Below are positions 31,094 to 40,040 of a stretch of DNA of 64,000 nt, one piece after another. The position numbers and the translations under genes were made by a program. The notes beneath the pieces are model-generated. The model saw only the letters and a program-made list of their open reading frames with translations, had not been told where the DNA came from and searched no databases. Positions within the stretch are counted from its first letter, which is position 1; every line of letters starts with the position of its first letter. Origin of the DNA: Luteimonas suaedae (lineage in GTDB: Bacteria; Pseudomonadota; Gammaproteobacteria; Xanthomonadales; Xanthomonadaceae); contig NZ_VSSP01000002.1 in NCBI RefSeq assembly GCF_008312895.1, positions 372,001-436,000 of the forward strand. Direction: 5' to 3'.

Positions 31094-31234
31094 GTAGGAG
31101 CGCGCCATGCGCGCGATGCCGCGGGCATTTCGCCGCCCGCGGATTCCGGTGACCAGCGCGCCTGCCGGTCCGAATCGCGGCATCCACCGGATCCTGCCGG
31201 CACCCGCGGCATCGCGCGCGTGGCGCGCTCCTAC
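31094..31234. repeat. GTAG-headed element, copy 4 (family A)
   Basis: The element is 141 bp and nearly identical to copy 5 (31345-31486), including the central ACCGGCGCGCCTGCCGGTCC-type palindrome. It is the outer copy of a 251-bp tandem duplication comprising element plus amylase 3' end. Confidence 0.88.
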
Positions 31235-31347
31235 GGAGGCAGGACAATCACCTCTGTGCCGTCCATGATCCGCGGATCGTCGGGGTCGCCGCCGCCGAAG
31301 CCGGCGAGCCGTGCCTCGGGCGCGAGCGGACGATAGTCACCCTCGTA
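31231..31347 (-). pseudogene. Duplicated 3' end of the downstream alpha-amylase gene
   Basis: The stretch between repeat copies 4 and 5 reads on the minus strand as EGDYRPLAPEARLAGFGGGD and on to VIVLPP-stop, 37 codons. It is almost identical to the last codons of the amylase gene at 31483 (GGYRPLAPEARPAGFGGGD...EVIILPP). It has no start or promoter, so it is a gene-end fragment, not a gene. The frame is still intact with only a few replacements (Pro to Leu, Asp to Gly, Ile to Val), so the duplication is not very old or has been homogenised. Confidence 0.85.
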
Positions 31348-31486
31348 GGAGCGCGCCATGCGCGCGATGCCGCGGGCATTTCATCGCCCGCGAATTCTGG
31401 TGACCGGCGCGCTTGCCGGTCCGGAATCGCGGCATCCACCGGATCCTGCCGGCACCCGCGGCATCGCGCGCATGGCGCGCTCCTAC
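31345..31486. repeat. GTAG-headed element, copy 5 (family A), supplies amylase stop
   Basis: A 142-bp copy. Its right end CTAC (31483-31486) read on the minus strand is GTAG, giving the TAG stop codon of the amylase gene. Its left end joins the duplicated gene end at the point where the intact gene has its own GTAG (31597-31600). Confidence 0.88.
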
Positions 31487-34146
31487 GGAGGCAGGATGAT
31501 CACCTCGGTGTCGTCCATGATCCGCGGATCGTCGGGGTCGCCGCCGCCGAAGCCGGCGGGTCGTGCCTCGGGCGCCAGCGGACGATAGCCGCCGTCGTAG
31601 TCCCAGGTCGCGACGTAGAGCTTCGCCCCGGACAAGGAGGCCGGATCGCCGAGCGCGCCGGCCGGCAGGGTGAAGGTGACGGTGCGGTCTTCGCGGTCGA
31701 CGGCGATGTCGGCGCCCGGTGTGACCGGCGTGCCCTCCTCCGCCGCATCGGCACCTTCCGCGGAGAACAGCACGTTCGACCAGCCGTGCGCGCGCAGCCG
31801 CCGATGCCAGCGCATGCCGTCGGGCAACCGTGCGTGCTGCTGCGGCATCGCCGCGGCACCGCCGTCGTGGCCGGGCAGCTGCAGGAACAGGGTGAAGGCG
31901 ACATGGTCGAAGCCGTTGCCGGGATTCCAGGCATCACCGAGGCCACGCATCGTCAGTGCGACCCGCAGCGCGCCACCGGCGCCCCAGACGCGCACGCGCT
32001 CGATGTCCGCCGGCCGCAACTCGCGCCAGCCCGAACCGGATGGATACACGTAGCGGCCATCGGGGCCGGCGTCGTCGCCGCGCGCATCGGCCAGGTCGGC
32101 CAGCGCCTGCCAGTCGAGATCGGCGCGGAACGTCTGCGCGGTCGACACTGCACCGCTGGCGGGGTCGCGCACGACCAAGCGATGCGTCACCGCGGGATCG
32201 ATCATGCCGCCGGTGGCCACGTTCGCGCGCCAGCCGCCGTCGGCGGCGACCGGCACCGTCACCGCGCGTGCGAGGTCGCCGTCGATCACCAGCTGCACCT
32301 GCTCCGCGCCCGGCGCCGTGCCCTGTACGGCGAAGTCGCCGCGCGCCGGCCTCGGCGGCAGCGGCCCCACGGCGGGCGCCATGGCCGGTTCCGGCGCGGC
32401 CACGGTTTCGGCGGTCACCCGCCACACCTGCCCGCTGCGCGGCGGCAACACCCGGGTGAGGTGGCCGTCGCGGCCGACCACCGCGTCGTCCGGGGTGCCG
32501 TCGAGCGCGAACAGTCCGCGCAGCACGGTGCCGGCGGGCAATCCGGTGTCCAGCGCATCGAGCAGCACCGGCGCATCGGCGGTGTTGAACACCACCAGCG
32601 CGCTTTCGCCGGCATGATCGGTGCGCCAGGCCACCGCACCGGCGCTTGCGGCGTTGTCGGCCAACACCGTCGGCGTACCGCGCGAGAACAACGGATGGTC
32701 GCGGCGCAAGGCGATCGCGCGCTGCAGATAGCGGTACAGCGGCGCCTCGCGATCGAACCGGTCGCGGCCGCCGCTGCCGTAGCCGTCGGCGAACATCGCC
32801 GCGCGCTGTCCGGTGAAACCCTGTTCGGTGCCGTAGTAGATCACCGGAATGCCGGGCAGGGTCAGCATCGCCAGCAGCGCCTGCCGCATCGCGGGCTCGC
32901 CGGCGCCGGCGAGAAAGCGGTCGACGTCGTGGTTGTCGATGAAGCTGGGCATCCGCCAGGGGTCGTCATGCAGCGCCATCATCGATTCGATGCGGTGGCG
33001 CAGCTCCGCCGTGGGCCGGCCGCGGGCGAAGACGTCGCCGAGGGTGCCGTAGAGCGGGAAATTGATCATCGACGGCAGCCCGCCGGGCACGCGCATGTAG
33101 GCGTCGAGCTTGCGCGCCTGGGTGTCGTCGAACGGCTTGTCGGCGCCGAAACCCTCTCCGAACGACAGGAAATCCTCGCGCCCGGTCGCGCGCGCTACGC
33201 GCACCACGCCGGGTGCTTCGGCGTCGTCGCCATGCAGGAAATCGGGGAAGAAATCCGCGGGCACGTGGAATGCGGTGTCGACGCGGAAGGCATCGACACC
33301 GACTTCGCGGATCCAATGCCCGTAGCTGTCGCGCAGCGCCGTGCGCACCCGCGGATTCTCAGTGTTCAGGTCGTCCAGCCCGGCCAGCGCGAATTCCAGC
33401 TCCTGGCGGCGATCGCCGAAGTCGGCGATGTCCGGCGTCCAGTGGTAGATCGCCTCGGCGTGCTGCGCCGGATCGCGCGGATCGTTGCGATCGAACGGCG
33501 GCTGCGTCGGCGCGGTGCGGCCGCGCGCATCGGCGATCAGCTCGAAGTGTCGGGCCGGGTCGCCCTCGTCCCAGCCTTCGCCGTAGGCGAAGAAGTTGGC
33601 GGTGTGGTTGACCACCACGTCCTGCACCAGGTACATCCCGGCGTCGTGCAGCGCGCGCGACAGCGCGCGGTACTCCTCCAGCGTGCCGAAGTGCGGATCG
33701 ACCGCCTTGAAATCCTCGGCCCAGTACCCGTGATAGCCGCCGTAGCGGGTGGCTTCGTTCCACCACTGGTGCGCGACCGGCGGCGTGATCCAGACCGCGG
33801 TGGCACCCAGGTCGCGAATGTAGTCGAGCCGCCGCGCGATCCCGCGCAGGTCGCCGCCGCTGTAGCGGGCGCTGTCGGCAGGATCGTATTCACCGGCGCC
33901 CTGGTCGTTGTTGCCGGGATCGCCGTCGTCGAAGCGATCGATCATCACGAAGTAGATCACCTGGTCGCGCCAGTCGGGCGACGGCACGTGCAGCCCGGCG
34001 ACCTCTTCGGCCGCGGCCGGGAAGGCCAGCACCAGCCCGAGCGCGGCCAGTGCGCAGCGGCGGGCGAATGTACGCCCATCGCGGCGCGTCACGGCGTCAC
34101 TGCGTGCGGCTTGGGGACCGGGGTTTACGACGGAAGACGCTTGCAT
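31483..34146 (-). CDS. Secreted alpha-amylase (GH13) with C-terminal glucodextranase-like domain
   Basis: The 887-residue exported GH13 enzyme has a signal peptide (RRCALAALGLVLAFPAAA, about 29-46). Its barrel shows YLVQDVVVNHTANF (region I), DAFRVDTAFHV with nucleophile D290, FLSFGEGFG with acid/base E331 and SFIDNHDVDRF with D407. A beta domain and a starch-binding-like section (about 600-660) follow. A C-terminal region (about 670-850; VRVWGAGGALRVALTMRGLG, FDHVAFTLFLQLPG) resembles the DOMON-like end of glucodextranases. Start ATG 34146 has AGGAG five bases before it. Divergent from the TonB receptor across operator site 2. Its last codons are duplicated downstream, and its TAG stop comes from repeat copy 5. 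Confidence 0.9.
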   Translation of the reverse strand: MQASSVVNPGPQAARSDAVTRRDGRTFARRCALAALGLVLAFPAAAEEVAGLHVPSPDWRDQVIYFVMIDRFDDGDPGNNDQGAGEYDPADSARYSGGDLRGIARRLDYIRDLGATAVWITPPVAHQWWNEATRYGGYHGYWAEDFKAVDPHFGTLEEYRALSRALHDAGMYLVQDVVVNHTANFFAYGEGWDEGDPARHFELIADARGRTAPTQPPFDRNDPRDPAQHAEAIYHWTPDIADFGDRRQELEFALAGLDDLNTENPRVRTALRDSYGHWIREVGVDAFRVDTAFHVPADFFPDFLHGDDAEAPGVVRVARATGREDFLSFGEGFGADKPFDDTQARKLDAYMRVPGGLPSMINFPLYGTLGDVFARGRPTAELRHRIESMMALHDDPWRMPSFIDNHDVDRFLAGAGEPAMRQALLAMLTLPGIPVIYYGTEQGFTGQRAAMFADGYGSGGRDRFDREAPLYRYLQRAIALRRDHPLFSRGTPTVLADNAASAGAVAWRTDHAGESALVVFNTADAPVLLDALDTGLPAGTVLRGLFALDGTPDDAVVGRDGHLTRVLPPRSGQVWRVTAETVAAPEPAMAPAVGPLPPRPARGDFAVQGTAPGAEQVQLVIDGDLARAVTVPVAADGGWRANVATGGMIDPAVTHRLVVRDPASGAVSTAQTFRADLDWQALADLADARGDDAGPDGRYVYPSGSGWRELRPADIERVRVWGAGGALRVALTMRGLGDAWNPGNGFDHVAFTLFLQLPGHDGGAAAMPQQHARLPDGMRWHRRLRAHGWSNVLFSAEGADAAEEGTPVTPGADIAVDREDRTVTFTLPAGALGDPASLSGAKLYVATWDYDGGYRPLAPEARPAGFGGGDPDDPRIMDDTEVIILPP

Positions 34147-34268
34147 GGGTGCTCCTGGCGGGGCGGCGGACCCGGGCCGGCATCGGCTTGGCGGCGACAC
34201 CGGTTACCGCGACGCGATCGCCGTACACGATGGAGGTTGCCGATCCTGCATCACCCTCCCCCGCGGAG

Positions 34269-34286
34269 GCGATGAATACGTATGCA
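34269..34286. promoter_or_regulatory. Candidate LacI-type operator, site 2
   Basis: GCGATGAATACGTATGCA is the exact reverse complement of site 1 (22514-22531). It sits 140 bp before the TonB-dependent receptor start and 123 bp before the amylase start, in the shared divergent promoter region. Its position supports joint control of outer-membrane import, extracellular amylase, inner-membrane transport and alpha-glucosidase. Confidence 0.7.
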
Positions 34287-34426
34287 GGGAAGCGTGCGCG
34301 ATGAAACCCGGGTCTACCATGGCCGCGACACCGAAATACCCGCCTTTCCGCCGGACAGATCCGCAAGGACGCTACGGAAGGGACGGCATCACGAACCGCG
34401 ATCCGCACCACCCTTAGGGAGGGGAG

Positions 34427-37138
34427 ATGAAGCTCGAACGCAACCTGCTGAGCGTTGCACTGTCGTCGGCGATGCTGATGTTCGCCGTCAACGTGAACGC
34501 GCAAACCACCGGCGAAGACGACACCCCGGCCCAGACCGCCGCACAGGACCCCCGTGCCGGCGGCACGGAAGCCGTGGACCTCGACCGCGTCATGGTGACC
34601 GGCATCCGTCGCGGCATCGAGAATGCGATCGAGACCAAGCAGAGCTCGACCTCGATCGTCGAGTCGATCTCCGCCGAGGACATCGGCAAACTGCCCGACA
34701 TCAGCATCGCCGAGTCGATCGCGCGCCTGCCGGGCCTGGCGGCGCAGCGCGTCGCCGGCCGCTCGTCAACGATCAGCATCCGCGGCCTGGCCGAGAACTT
34801 CGGCACCACGCTGCTCAACGGCCGTGAGCAGGTCAGCCTGGGCCACAACCGCGGCGTCGAGTTCGACCAGTACCCATCGGAGCTGATCAACGCCGTGGTC
34901 GTCTACAAGACGCCGGACGCCTCGCTGGTCGGCCAGGGCCTGTCGGGCACGGTCGACCTGCAGACGGTGCGGCCGCTGTCGTTCGGCGAGCGCGTGATCA
35001 CCTTCAACGCCCGCGCCGAGGAGAACTCGCTGGGCGAACTGAATCCCGGCTACGACGACCGCGGCTACCGGATCAGCGGCTCCTACATCGACCAGTTCAT
35101 GGACGGGCGACTCGGTGTCGCCGTGGGTTATGCGCGCATGGACTCGCCCGGCCAGGCCAATCGTTGGGAGTCCTGGGGCTATCCAACCGACACTGCCGGC
35201 AATTTCCTGCTTGGCGGCAGCAAGTCGCAGGCCTCCTCTGTCGAGAACGTCCGCGACGGCCTGATGGCGGTGGTGGAATTCAAGGCCAACGACCACTGGA
35301 CTTCGATCCTCGACGCCTACTACTCCACCTTCGACAAGTCCGAGACCCTACGCTTCATGGAAACCGGCCTGGCCTGGGGCGCCGGCACCGCGCTGAGCAA
35401 CGCGGTGGTCGAGGACGGCCAGGTGGTCAGCGGCACCTTCAGCGGCGTGCGCCCGGTGCTGCGCAACGACCGCAACACCCAGGAGGACGAGCTTCTGGCG
35501 GTGGGCTGGAACAACGCTTTCGAGTTCGGAGAGCGCTGGTCCGGCGTGGCCGACCTCAGCTACTCGAAGGCCGAGCGCAAGGAGATGCTGCTGGAGACCT
35601 ACTCCGGGCTCGGCAGCGCCGGCAACACCCGCACCGACACCGTCGACTTCGTCATCGACCGCGCTTCCGGGCTGCCGACCTTCACCTATCGCGAGGACTA
35701 CACCGACCCCTCGAACCTGGTGCTCACGGACCCGGGCGGGTGGGGCCAGGAAGGCTTCATCAAGTTTCCGGAGGTCGAGGACCGGCTGGCCTCGCTGCGC
35801 CTGGGCGCCGAACGCCGGTTCGACGACGGGATCTTCAGCAGCGTGGAGTTCGGCGCGAATCACGCCGACCGCGAGAAGACCCGTCGCAGCGGGATGGAGG
35901 CCTTCCTGCGCCTGCCCGGCGGCGAGGTACCGATCCCGACGGACGCGCTGACGGCGCCGGTCGACCTCGGCTTTACCGGCATCCCCGGCAGCATCGGCTA
36001 CGACATCCACGCGGTGCTGCCGCTGTACGTGGTCGACGAGCACAGCCATCCCGACATCCGCAACAAGAACTGGACCGTGGAGGAGAAGATCTCCACCGCC
36101 TATGCGCAGTGGAACCTCAACACCGACGTCGGCGAGGTCGCCCTGCGCGGCAACATCGGCGTGCAGCTGGTGCACACGGACCAGAGCTCCACCGGCTTCG
36201 TGGTGCCGTTCGGCGACGCCGACGCGCCGATCCCGCTGAGCGGCGGCGCCACCTACAACGAGGTGCTGCCCAGCCTCAACCTCTCGTTCGGCTTCCCCTC
36301 CGACCAGATGCTGCGCTTCGCCATCGGCCGGCAGATGGCGCGCCCGCGCATGGACGACCTACGCGCCAACCGCAACATCAGCATCCGCATCGACCGCGAT
36401 CCGAACGGCCAATGGACCGGCGACGGCGGCAATCCAGAACTCGAGCCCTGGCTCGCAACCGCCCTGGACGTCTCCTACGAGAAGTATTTCGGCGGCCGCG
36501 GCTACTTCTCGCTGGCGGCCTTCCACAAGGACCTGCACAGCTACATCTTCAAGCAGACCGTCAACGACTACGACTTCAGCGCGTTCGACCCGCGCGAGTT
36601 CGATCCGGTCTCCGATCTCGGCGAGTTCACCACGCCCGAGAACGGCCAGGGCGGCGAGCTGTACGGCTTCGAGGCCGCGGTGTCGGTCCCGCTCGACATG
36701 TTGTGGCAGCCGCTGGACGGCTTCGGCTTGATCGCCAGCTACTCCAAGACCAAGAGCTCGATCCTGCCGGACGGCCCGGACGGCCCGGACCGGCCGATCC
36801 CCGGCCTGTCCGAGCACGTCTCCAACGTCACCCTCTACTACGAGCGGCAGGGCTTCTCCACCCGAGTGAGCCGGCGCAGCCGTTCGCCGTTCATCGGCGA
36901 CGTGGTCGGCTTCGGCGGCGATCTGGGAACCCGTTACATCGGCGACGAGGACATCGTCGACTTCCAGGTCGGCTATGCGTTCGCCGACGGCACCCGCCTG
37001 GCAGGCCTGTCGGTGCTGGTGCAGGTGAACAACGTCACCAACGAGGAGTACCGCGAGTTCTACTTTGACAATGGGCTGCCACAGACCTACAACGAGTATG
37101 GCCGCCAAGTGCTGCTGGGCCTGAACTACAAGTTCTGA
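34427..37138 (+). CDS. TonB-dependent receptor, maltodextrin type (MalA-like)
   Basis: The 903-residue outer-membrane receptor has a signal peptide (cleavage near VNAQTT, about 24-27), an N-terminal region DLDRVMVTGIRRG that serves as TonB-box area, and a plug domain (DIGKLPDISIAESIARLPGL; ISIRGLAENFGTTLLNGREQ). A long barrel ends GRQVLLGLNYKF with the C-terminal aromatic typical of outer-membrane proteins. It belongs to the Xanthomonas/Caulobacter carbohydrate-receptor type, and the amylase and operator context points to maltodextrins, as for Caulobacter MalA. Strong ribosome site GGGAGGGGAG just before ATG 34427. Confidence 0.92.
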   Translation: MKLERNLLSVALSSAMLMFAVNVNAQTTGEDDTPAQTAAQDPRAGGTEAVDLDRVMVTGIRRGIENAIETKQSSTSIVESISAEDIGKLPDISIAESIARLPGLAAQRVAGRSSTISIRGLAENFGTTLLNGREQVSLGHNRGVEFDQYPSELINAVVVYKTPDASLVGQGLSGTVDLQTVRPLSFGERVITFNARAEENSLGELNPGYDDRGYRISGSYIDQFMDGRLGVAVGYARMDSPGQANRWESWGYPTDTAGNFLLGGSKSQASSVENVRDGLMAVVEFKANDHWTSILDAYYSTFDKSETLRFMETGLAWGAGTALSNAVVEDGQVVSGTFSGVRPVLRNDRNTQEDELLAVGWNNAFEFGERWSGVADLSYSKAERKEMLLETYSGLGSAGNTRTDTVDFVIDRASGLPTFTYREDYTDPSNLVLTDPGGWGQEGFIKFPEVEDRLASLRLGAERRFDDGIFSSVEFGANHADREKTRRSGMEAFLRLPGGEVPIPTDALTAPVDLGFTGIPGSIGYDIHAVLPLYVVDEHSHPDIRNKNWTVEEKISTAYAQWNLNTDVGEVALRGNIGVQLVHTDQSSTGFVVPFGDADAPIPLSGGATYNEVLPSLNLSFGFPSDQMLRFAIGRQMARPRMDDLRANRNISIRIDRDPNGQWTGDGGNPELEPWLATALDVSYEKYFGGRGYFSLAAFHKDLHSYIFKQTVNDYDFSAFDPREFDPVSDLGEFTTPENGQGGELYGFEAAVSVPLDMLWQPLDGFGLIASYSKTKSSILPDGPDGPDRPIPGLSEHVSNVTLYYERQGFSTRVSRRSRSPFIGDVVGFGGDLGTRYIGDEDIVDFQVGYAFADGTRLAGLSVLVQVNNVTNEEYREFYFDNGLPQTYNEYGRQVLLGLNYKF

Positions 37139-37226
37139 CTGGGGCCTACCGCTCGAACGCTATTCGACACGGATCGGCGCGGATAGCGCATCGAAGCGGA
37201 ACGAAAAGGAGCAGCTGGGTATCTCT

Positions 37227-37288
37227 GTGGGAGCTATGGCAGCCGCGACTGACCGTTCGCCGAGTCGCGACTTCCGTCGCTCCCGCAC
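37227..37288. repeat. GTGGGAGC...GCTCCCGCA inverted repeat
   Basis: GTGGGAGCTATGGCAGCCGCGAC is answered by GTCGCGACTTCCGTCGCTCCCGC, the common Xanthomonad GTGGGAGCGACGGAAGTCGCGAC palindrome. It is located between the convergent receptor and transaldolase genes and ends 6 bp before the transaldolase stop. It may serve as a bidirectional 3' end. Confidence 0.7.
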
Positions 37289-37293
37289 GAGCG

Positions 37294-38298
37294 CTAGCCG
37301 GTCGCCAGCTTGCCCGCGATGCGCTCGCGCAGCGCGTGCAGGTCCGCGGCGAAGGTCGCCACGCCCTCGTCCAGCTTCTCGCGCGCCATCCGGTCCTGCG
37401 CCAGCGCGGCATCGAAGGCGGTGCGGTCGATCGCGGCTGTGGCTTTCGCCTCGACGGGGCCGGGCGAAAGCTGCCGCGGCACCTCGCCACCGGCGGCGTC
37501 CAGTTCCTCCAGCAGCGCCGGCGAGATCGTCAGCCGGTCGCAGCCGGCCAGCGCCTCGATCTGCGCGGTGGAGCGGAACGATGCGCCCATCACCACCGTC
37601 TCCAGGCCGCGTCGCTTGAATTCGCGGTAGACGTCGCGCACGAAGATCACGCCCGGGTCCTCGTCGATCGTGAACGCGCGCCCCGCGTGCGCCACGTGCC
37701 AGTCGAGGATGCGGCCGACGAACGGCGAGATCAGGAACGCGCCGGCCTCGGCGCAGGCCAGCGCCTGGACGCGGTTGAAGACCAGGGTGAGATTGCAGTC
37801 GATGCCTTCGCGCTGCAGCACCCGCGCGGCCTCGATGCCGGCCCAGGTGGCGGCGACCTTGATCAGCACGCGCTCCGGCTCGAGGCCGGCCTCGCGGTAC
37901 AGGGCGATGAACCTGCGCGCCTTGGCCACGGTGGCCTCGGTATCCTGCGCGAGGTCGGCATCGACCTCGGTGGAGACACGGCCCGGCACCAGCCCGGCCA
38001 GGGCGGCGCCGACACCGACCGCCAAACGGTCCGCCGCTTCCTCGACGCGCGAGCCGATGTCGCCGGCCTGCGACGCTGCGCGCCGCAGCTCGCTCTCGAT
38101 CAACTCGGCGTACACCGGCAGGTCAAGCGCCTTGAGCACCAGGCTGGGATTGGTGGTGCAGTCGACCGGACGCAAGCGCCGCACGACCTCGAAGTCGCCG
38201 GTATCGGCGACGATCACGCTGTGCCGGCGCAGCTGCGCCAGCCGCGATTGGTCCGTTGCCGGTGCCTGCGTGTCCCGCGCCGAGGGTGTCGTCGTCAT
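37294..38298 (-). CDS. tal: Transaldolase
   Basis: Moves a dihydroxyacetone unit between sugar phosphates in the pentose phosphate pathway. The 334 residues show [20 protein letters not shown] at the N-terminus, [21 protein letters not shown], and [12 protein letters not shown] with the Schiff-base lysine K147. [33 protein letters not shown] and the [25 protein letters not shown] region also fit, in the TalB order. Cytoplasmic, standing alone on the minus strand. Confidence 0.95.
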   Translation of the reverse strand: MTTTPSARDTQAPATDQSRLAQLRRHSVIVADTGDFEVVRRLRPVDCTTNPSLVLKALDLPVYAELIESELRRAASQAGDIGSRVEEAADRLAVGVGAALAGLVPGRVSTEVDADLAQDTEATVAKARRFIALYREAGLEPERVLIKVAATWAGIEAARVLQREGIDCNLTLVFNRVQALACAEAGAFLISPFVGRILDWHVAHAGRAFTIDEDPGVIFVRDVYREFKRRGLETVVMGASFRSTAQIEALAGCDRLTISPALLEELDAAGGEVPRQLSPGPVEAKATAAIDRTAFDAALAQDRMAREKLDEGVATFAADLHALRERIAGKLATG

Positions 38299-38347
38299 CG
38301 TTCACTCCTGTACATGCCGGCGCACAGTTTAGAGCCTGCCGATGACA

Positions 38348-38578
38348 GGCCCTAACGCCGGTCGAACATCCACCCCTCCGCCTACCCCTGTAGGAGGGGC
38401 TTCAGCCCCGACCGCGCCAAGCAGGCGCATCGGTGGCGACCATGGTGAACGCGCCGCCGCGCGTTACGAAGGCAAACAATGGCAGAGAGCATCTGGCTGT
38501 TGGCCCCACGGGGGCGGGGCTGAAGCCCCTCCTACAAGGGCAAGGGGCCGTGGGGAGGCGAATGTCGCTACGCCCTAG
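38348..38578. repeat. GTAGGAGGGGCTTCAGCCCC element (family B), copy 2
   Basis: Left head from 38390, right inverse to 38535, with outer arms GGTCGAACATCCACCCC (left) and GGCGAATGTCGCTACGCCCTAG (right) that match copy 1. The right arm ends CCCTAG and holds the TAG stop codon of the CoA-transferase gene (38575-38577). Confidence 0.82.
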
Positions 38579-39780
38579 CGCGACGCCTTGCCGCGGGCGG
38601 ATGGCGCGGGTTCGCCCGCATCCGCCGCCGGAAGCTCGTCCGAGTGCTCGCCCAGCATCGGCGCCGCGAACGGCGCCGGCCCCGGCGTGCGGCCGAACTT
38701 GATCGGCCGGGTGACGCCACGGTAGCTGCCGAGCTTGGAATGCGCGATCGGCGCCACGATCTCCTCGGCCAGCACCTGCGGATGGTCGAACATCTCCTCG
38801 ACCCGGCGCGCCGCCGCACACGGTACGGCATCGCCGAAGACCTCCTCCCATTCCAACGCAGTGCGCGCGGCCAGCGCCGCGTGCAGCTTCGGCACGATCT
38901 CGCCCGACAGCTGCGCGCGCTTGCGCACGGTGTCGTAGCGCGGATCGGCCGCCAGCGCATGCAGTCCGGTGCGCTCGCACAAGGCCTGCCAGAAGCGCGG
39001 CGTGTTGGCCGAGATGTAGAGATGCCCCTCGCGCGCAGGATGGATGCCGGTCACGCCGCCCGAGCGCATGTCGCGCCAGATGTCGAGCGCCTCGCCCTCG
39101 GCCCAGATCATCCGTGCCGACTGCATCGTCAGCGCGCTGCGCAGCAGCGAGACGCCGACGAACTGCCCCGCCCCGCTGCGCTCGCGCTCGTACAGCGCCG
39201 AGGCGACGCCGGCGGCGAGCAGCGCGGCGGCGTAGTAGTCCACCACCGAGCCGTACACCAGCTCCGGCGGTCCCGACGGCGGTCCCTGCAGCGTGCAGAT
39301 GCCGGTCATGGTCTGCAGCACCTGGTCGTAGCCGGCCTTGTCCTTCATCGGCCCGGTCTCGCCGTAGCCGGTGACGGCGCAGTAGATCAGCCGCGGGTTG
39401 ATCACGTTCAGGCGCTCGTGGTCGATGCCCAGCCGTTCCGGAACGCCGGGCCGGAAGTTGTGCACCAGCACGTCGGCATCGCGCACCAGCCGCAACAGCA
39501 CCGCCAGCTGTTCCGGCCGCTTCAGGTCCAGCACCACGCCGCGCTTGCTGCGGTTCACGCCCAGGAACGCGCGGCTCTCGTCCCGCAGCGTGGACGGATA
39601 ATTGCGCAGGTTGTCGCCGTCGGGCGGTTCGACCTTGATCACGTCCGCCCCCTGGTCGGCCAGCAGCGTGCAGCCGTAGGGACCGGCGATGTACGCGCTC
39701 AGGTCCAGCACCCGCACGCCGCTCAGCGGACCTGCGGGCCCGGTGCGTCGGGAGGAAGCGAATGGGGAACCAGTGGTCAT
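38575..39780 (-). CDS. CaiB/BaiF family CoA transferase
   Basis: The 401-residue class III CoA transferase has the N-terminal GVRVLDLSAYIAGPYGCTLLADQGADVIKVE and then the NRSKRGVVLDLK loop. Catalytic-type Asp152 in DKAGYDQVLQTMTG aligns with the nucleophile of formyl-CoA transferase, and the domain ends with FGRTPGPAP. The acyl donor and acceptor are unknown. A CitE-like lyase at 51843 could be a partner (as in mesaconate or itaconate routes), but the two genes are 12 kb apart, so this is speculation. Its stop is in the repeat. Confidence 0.9.
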   Translation of the reverse strand: MTTGSPFASSRRTGPAGPLSGVRVLDLSAYIAGPYGCTLLADQGADVIKVEPPDGDNLRNYPSTLRDESRAFLGVNRSKRGVVLDLKRPEQLAVLLRLVRDADVLVHNFRPGVPERLGIDHERLNVINPRLIYCAVTGYGETGPMKDKAGYDQVLQTMTGICTLQGPPSGPPELVYGSVVDYYAAALLAAGVASALYERERSGAGQFVGVSLLRSALTMQSARMIWAEGEALDIWRDMRSGGVTGIHPAREGHLYISANTPRFWQALCERTGLHALAADPRYDTVRKRAQLSGEIVPKLHAALAARTALEWEEVFGDAVPCAAARRVEEMFDHPQVLAEEIVAPIAHSKLGSYRGVTRPIKFGRTPGPAPFAAPMLGEHSDELPAADAGEPAPSARGKASR

Positions 39781-39844
39781 CGAGAAAGCCGGTGTCGTGT
39801 CGTAGATGGCGTTTCGGCTCCTGAACCCAGGTTTGAATCGCTGC

Positions 39845-39928
39845 CGTCATCCCCGTGAAGGCGGGGATCCGTGGACGTCAAGCCGTCAAAAATCAAGTCC
39901 ATGGGTTCCCGCCTGCGCGGGAATGACG
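39845..39928. repeat. CGTCATCCCCGTG...GGGAATGACG inverted repeat (family D), copy 2
   Basis: Arms CGTCATCCCCGTGAAGGCGG and GCCTGCGCGGGAATGACG with inner sequence ATCAAGTCCATGGG. Same family as 13522-13614. It lies 64 bp before the CoA-transferase start, between it and the upstream gene end. Confidence 0.75.
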
Positions 39929-40040
39929 AGCAAAAGCCGAGTTGTTCAGACCTCTTCAAGGTTGACCCCTCGCCGCCGCGGAAAACAGCGGTGCCGGATA
40001 TGTTCTGCGAGCACAATTTCTTGGCAAAGTCGAAAAACGG

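Noticed and set aside
31094..31486. Possible CRISPR-like repeat array
   Set aside because: There are only two repeat units of ~142 bp separated by a duplicated gene end, and the repeats are internally palindromic doublets; there are no short regular spacers or cas genes.
31786..34275. 829-codon open frame antisense to the second amylase
   Set aside because: Same reasons; the amylase on the minus strand has all catalytic motifs and a ribosome site.
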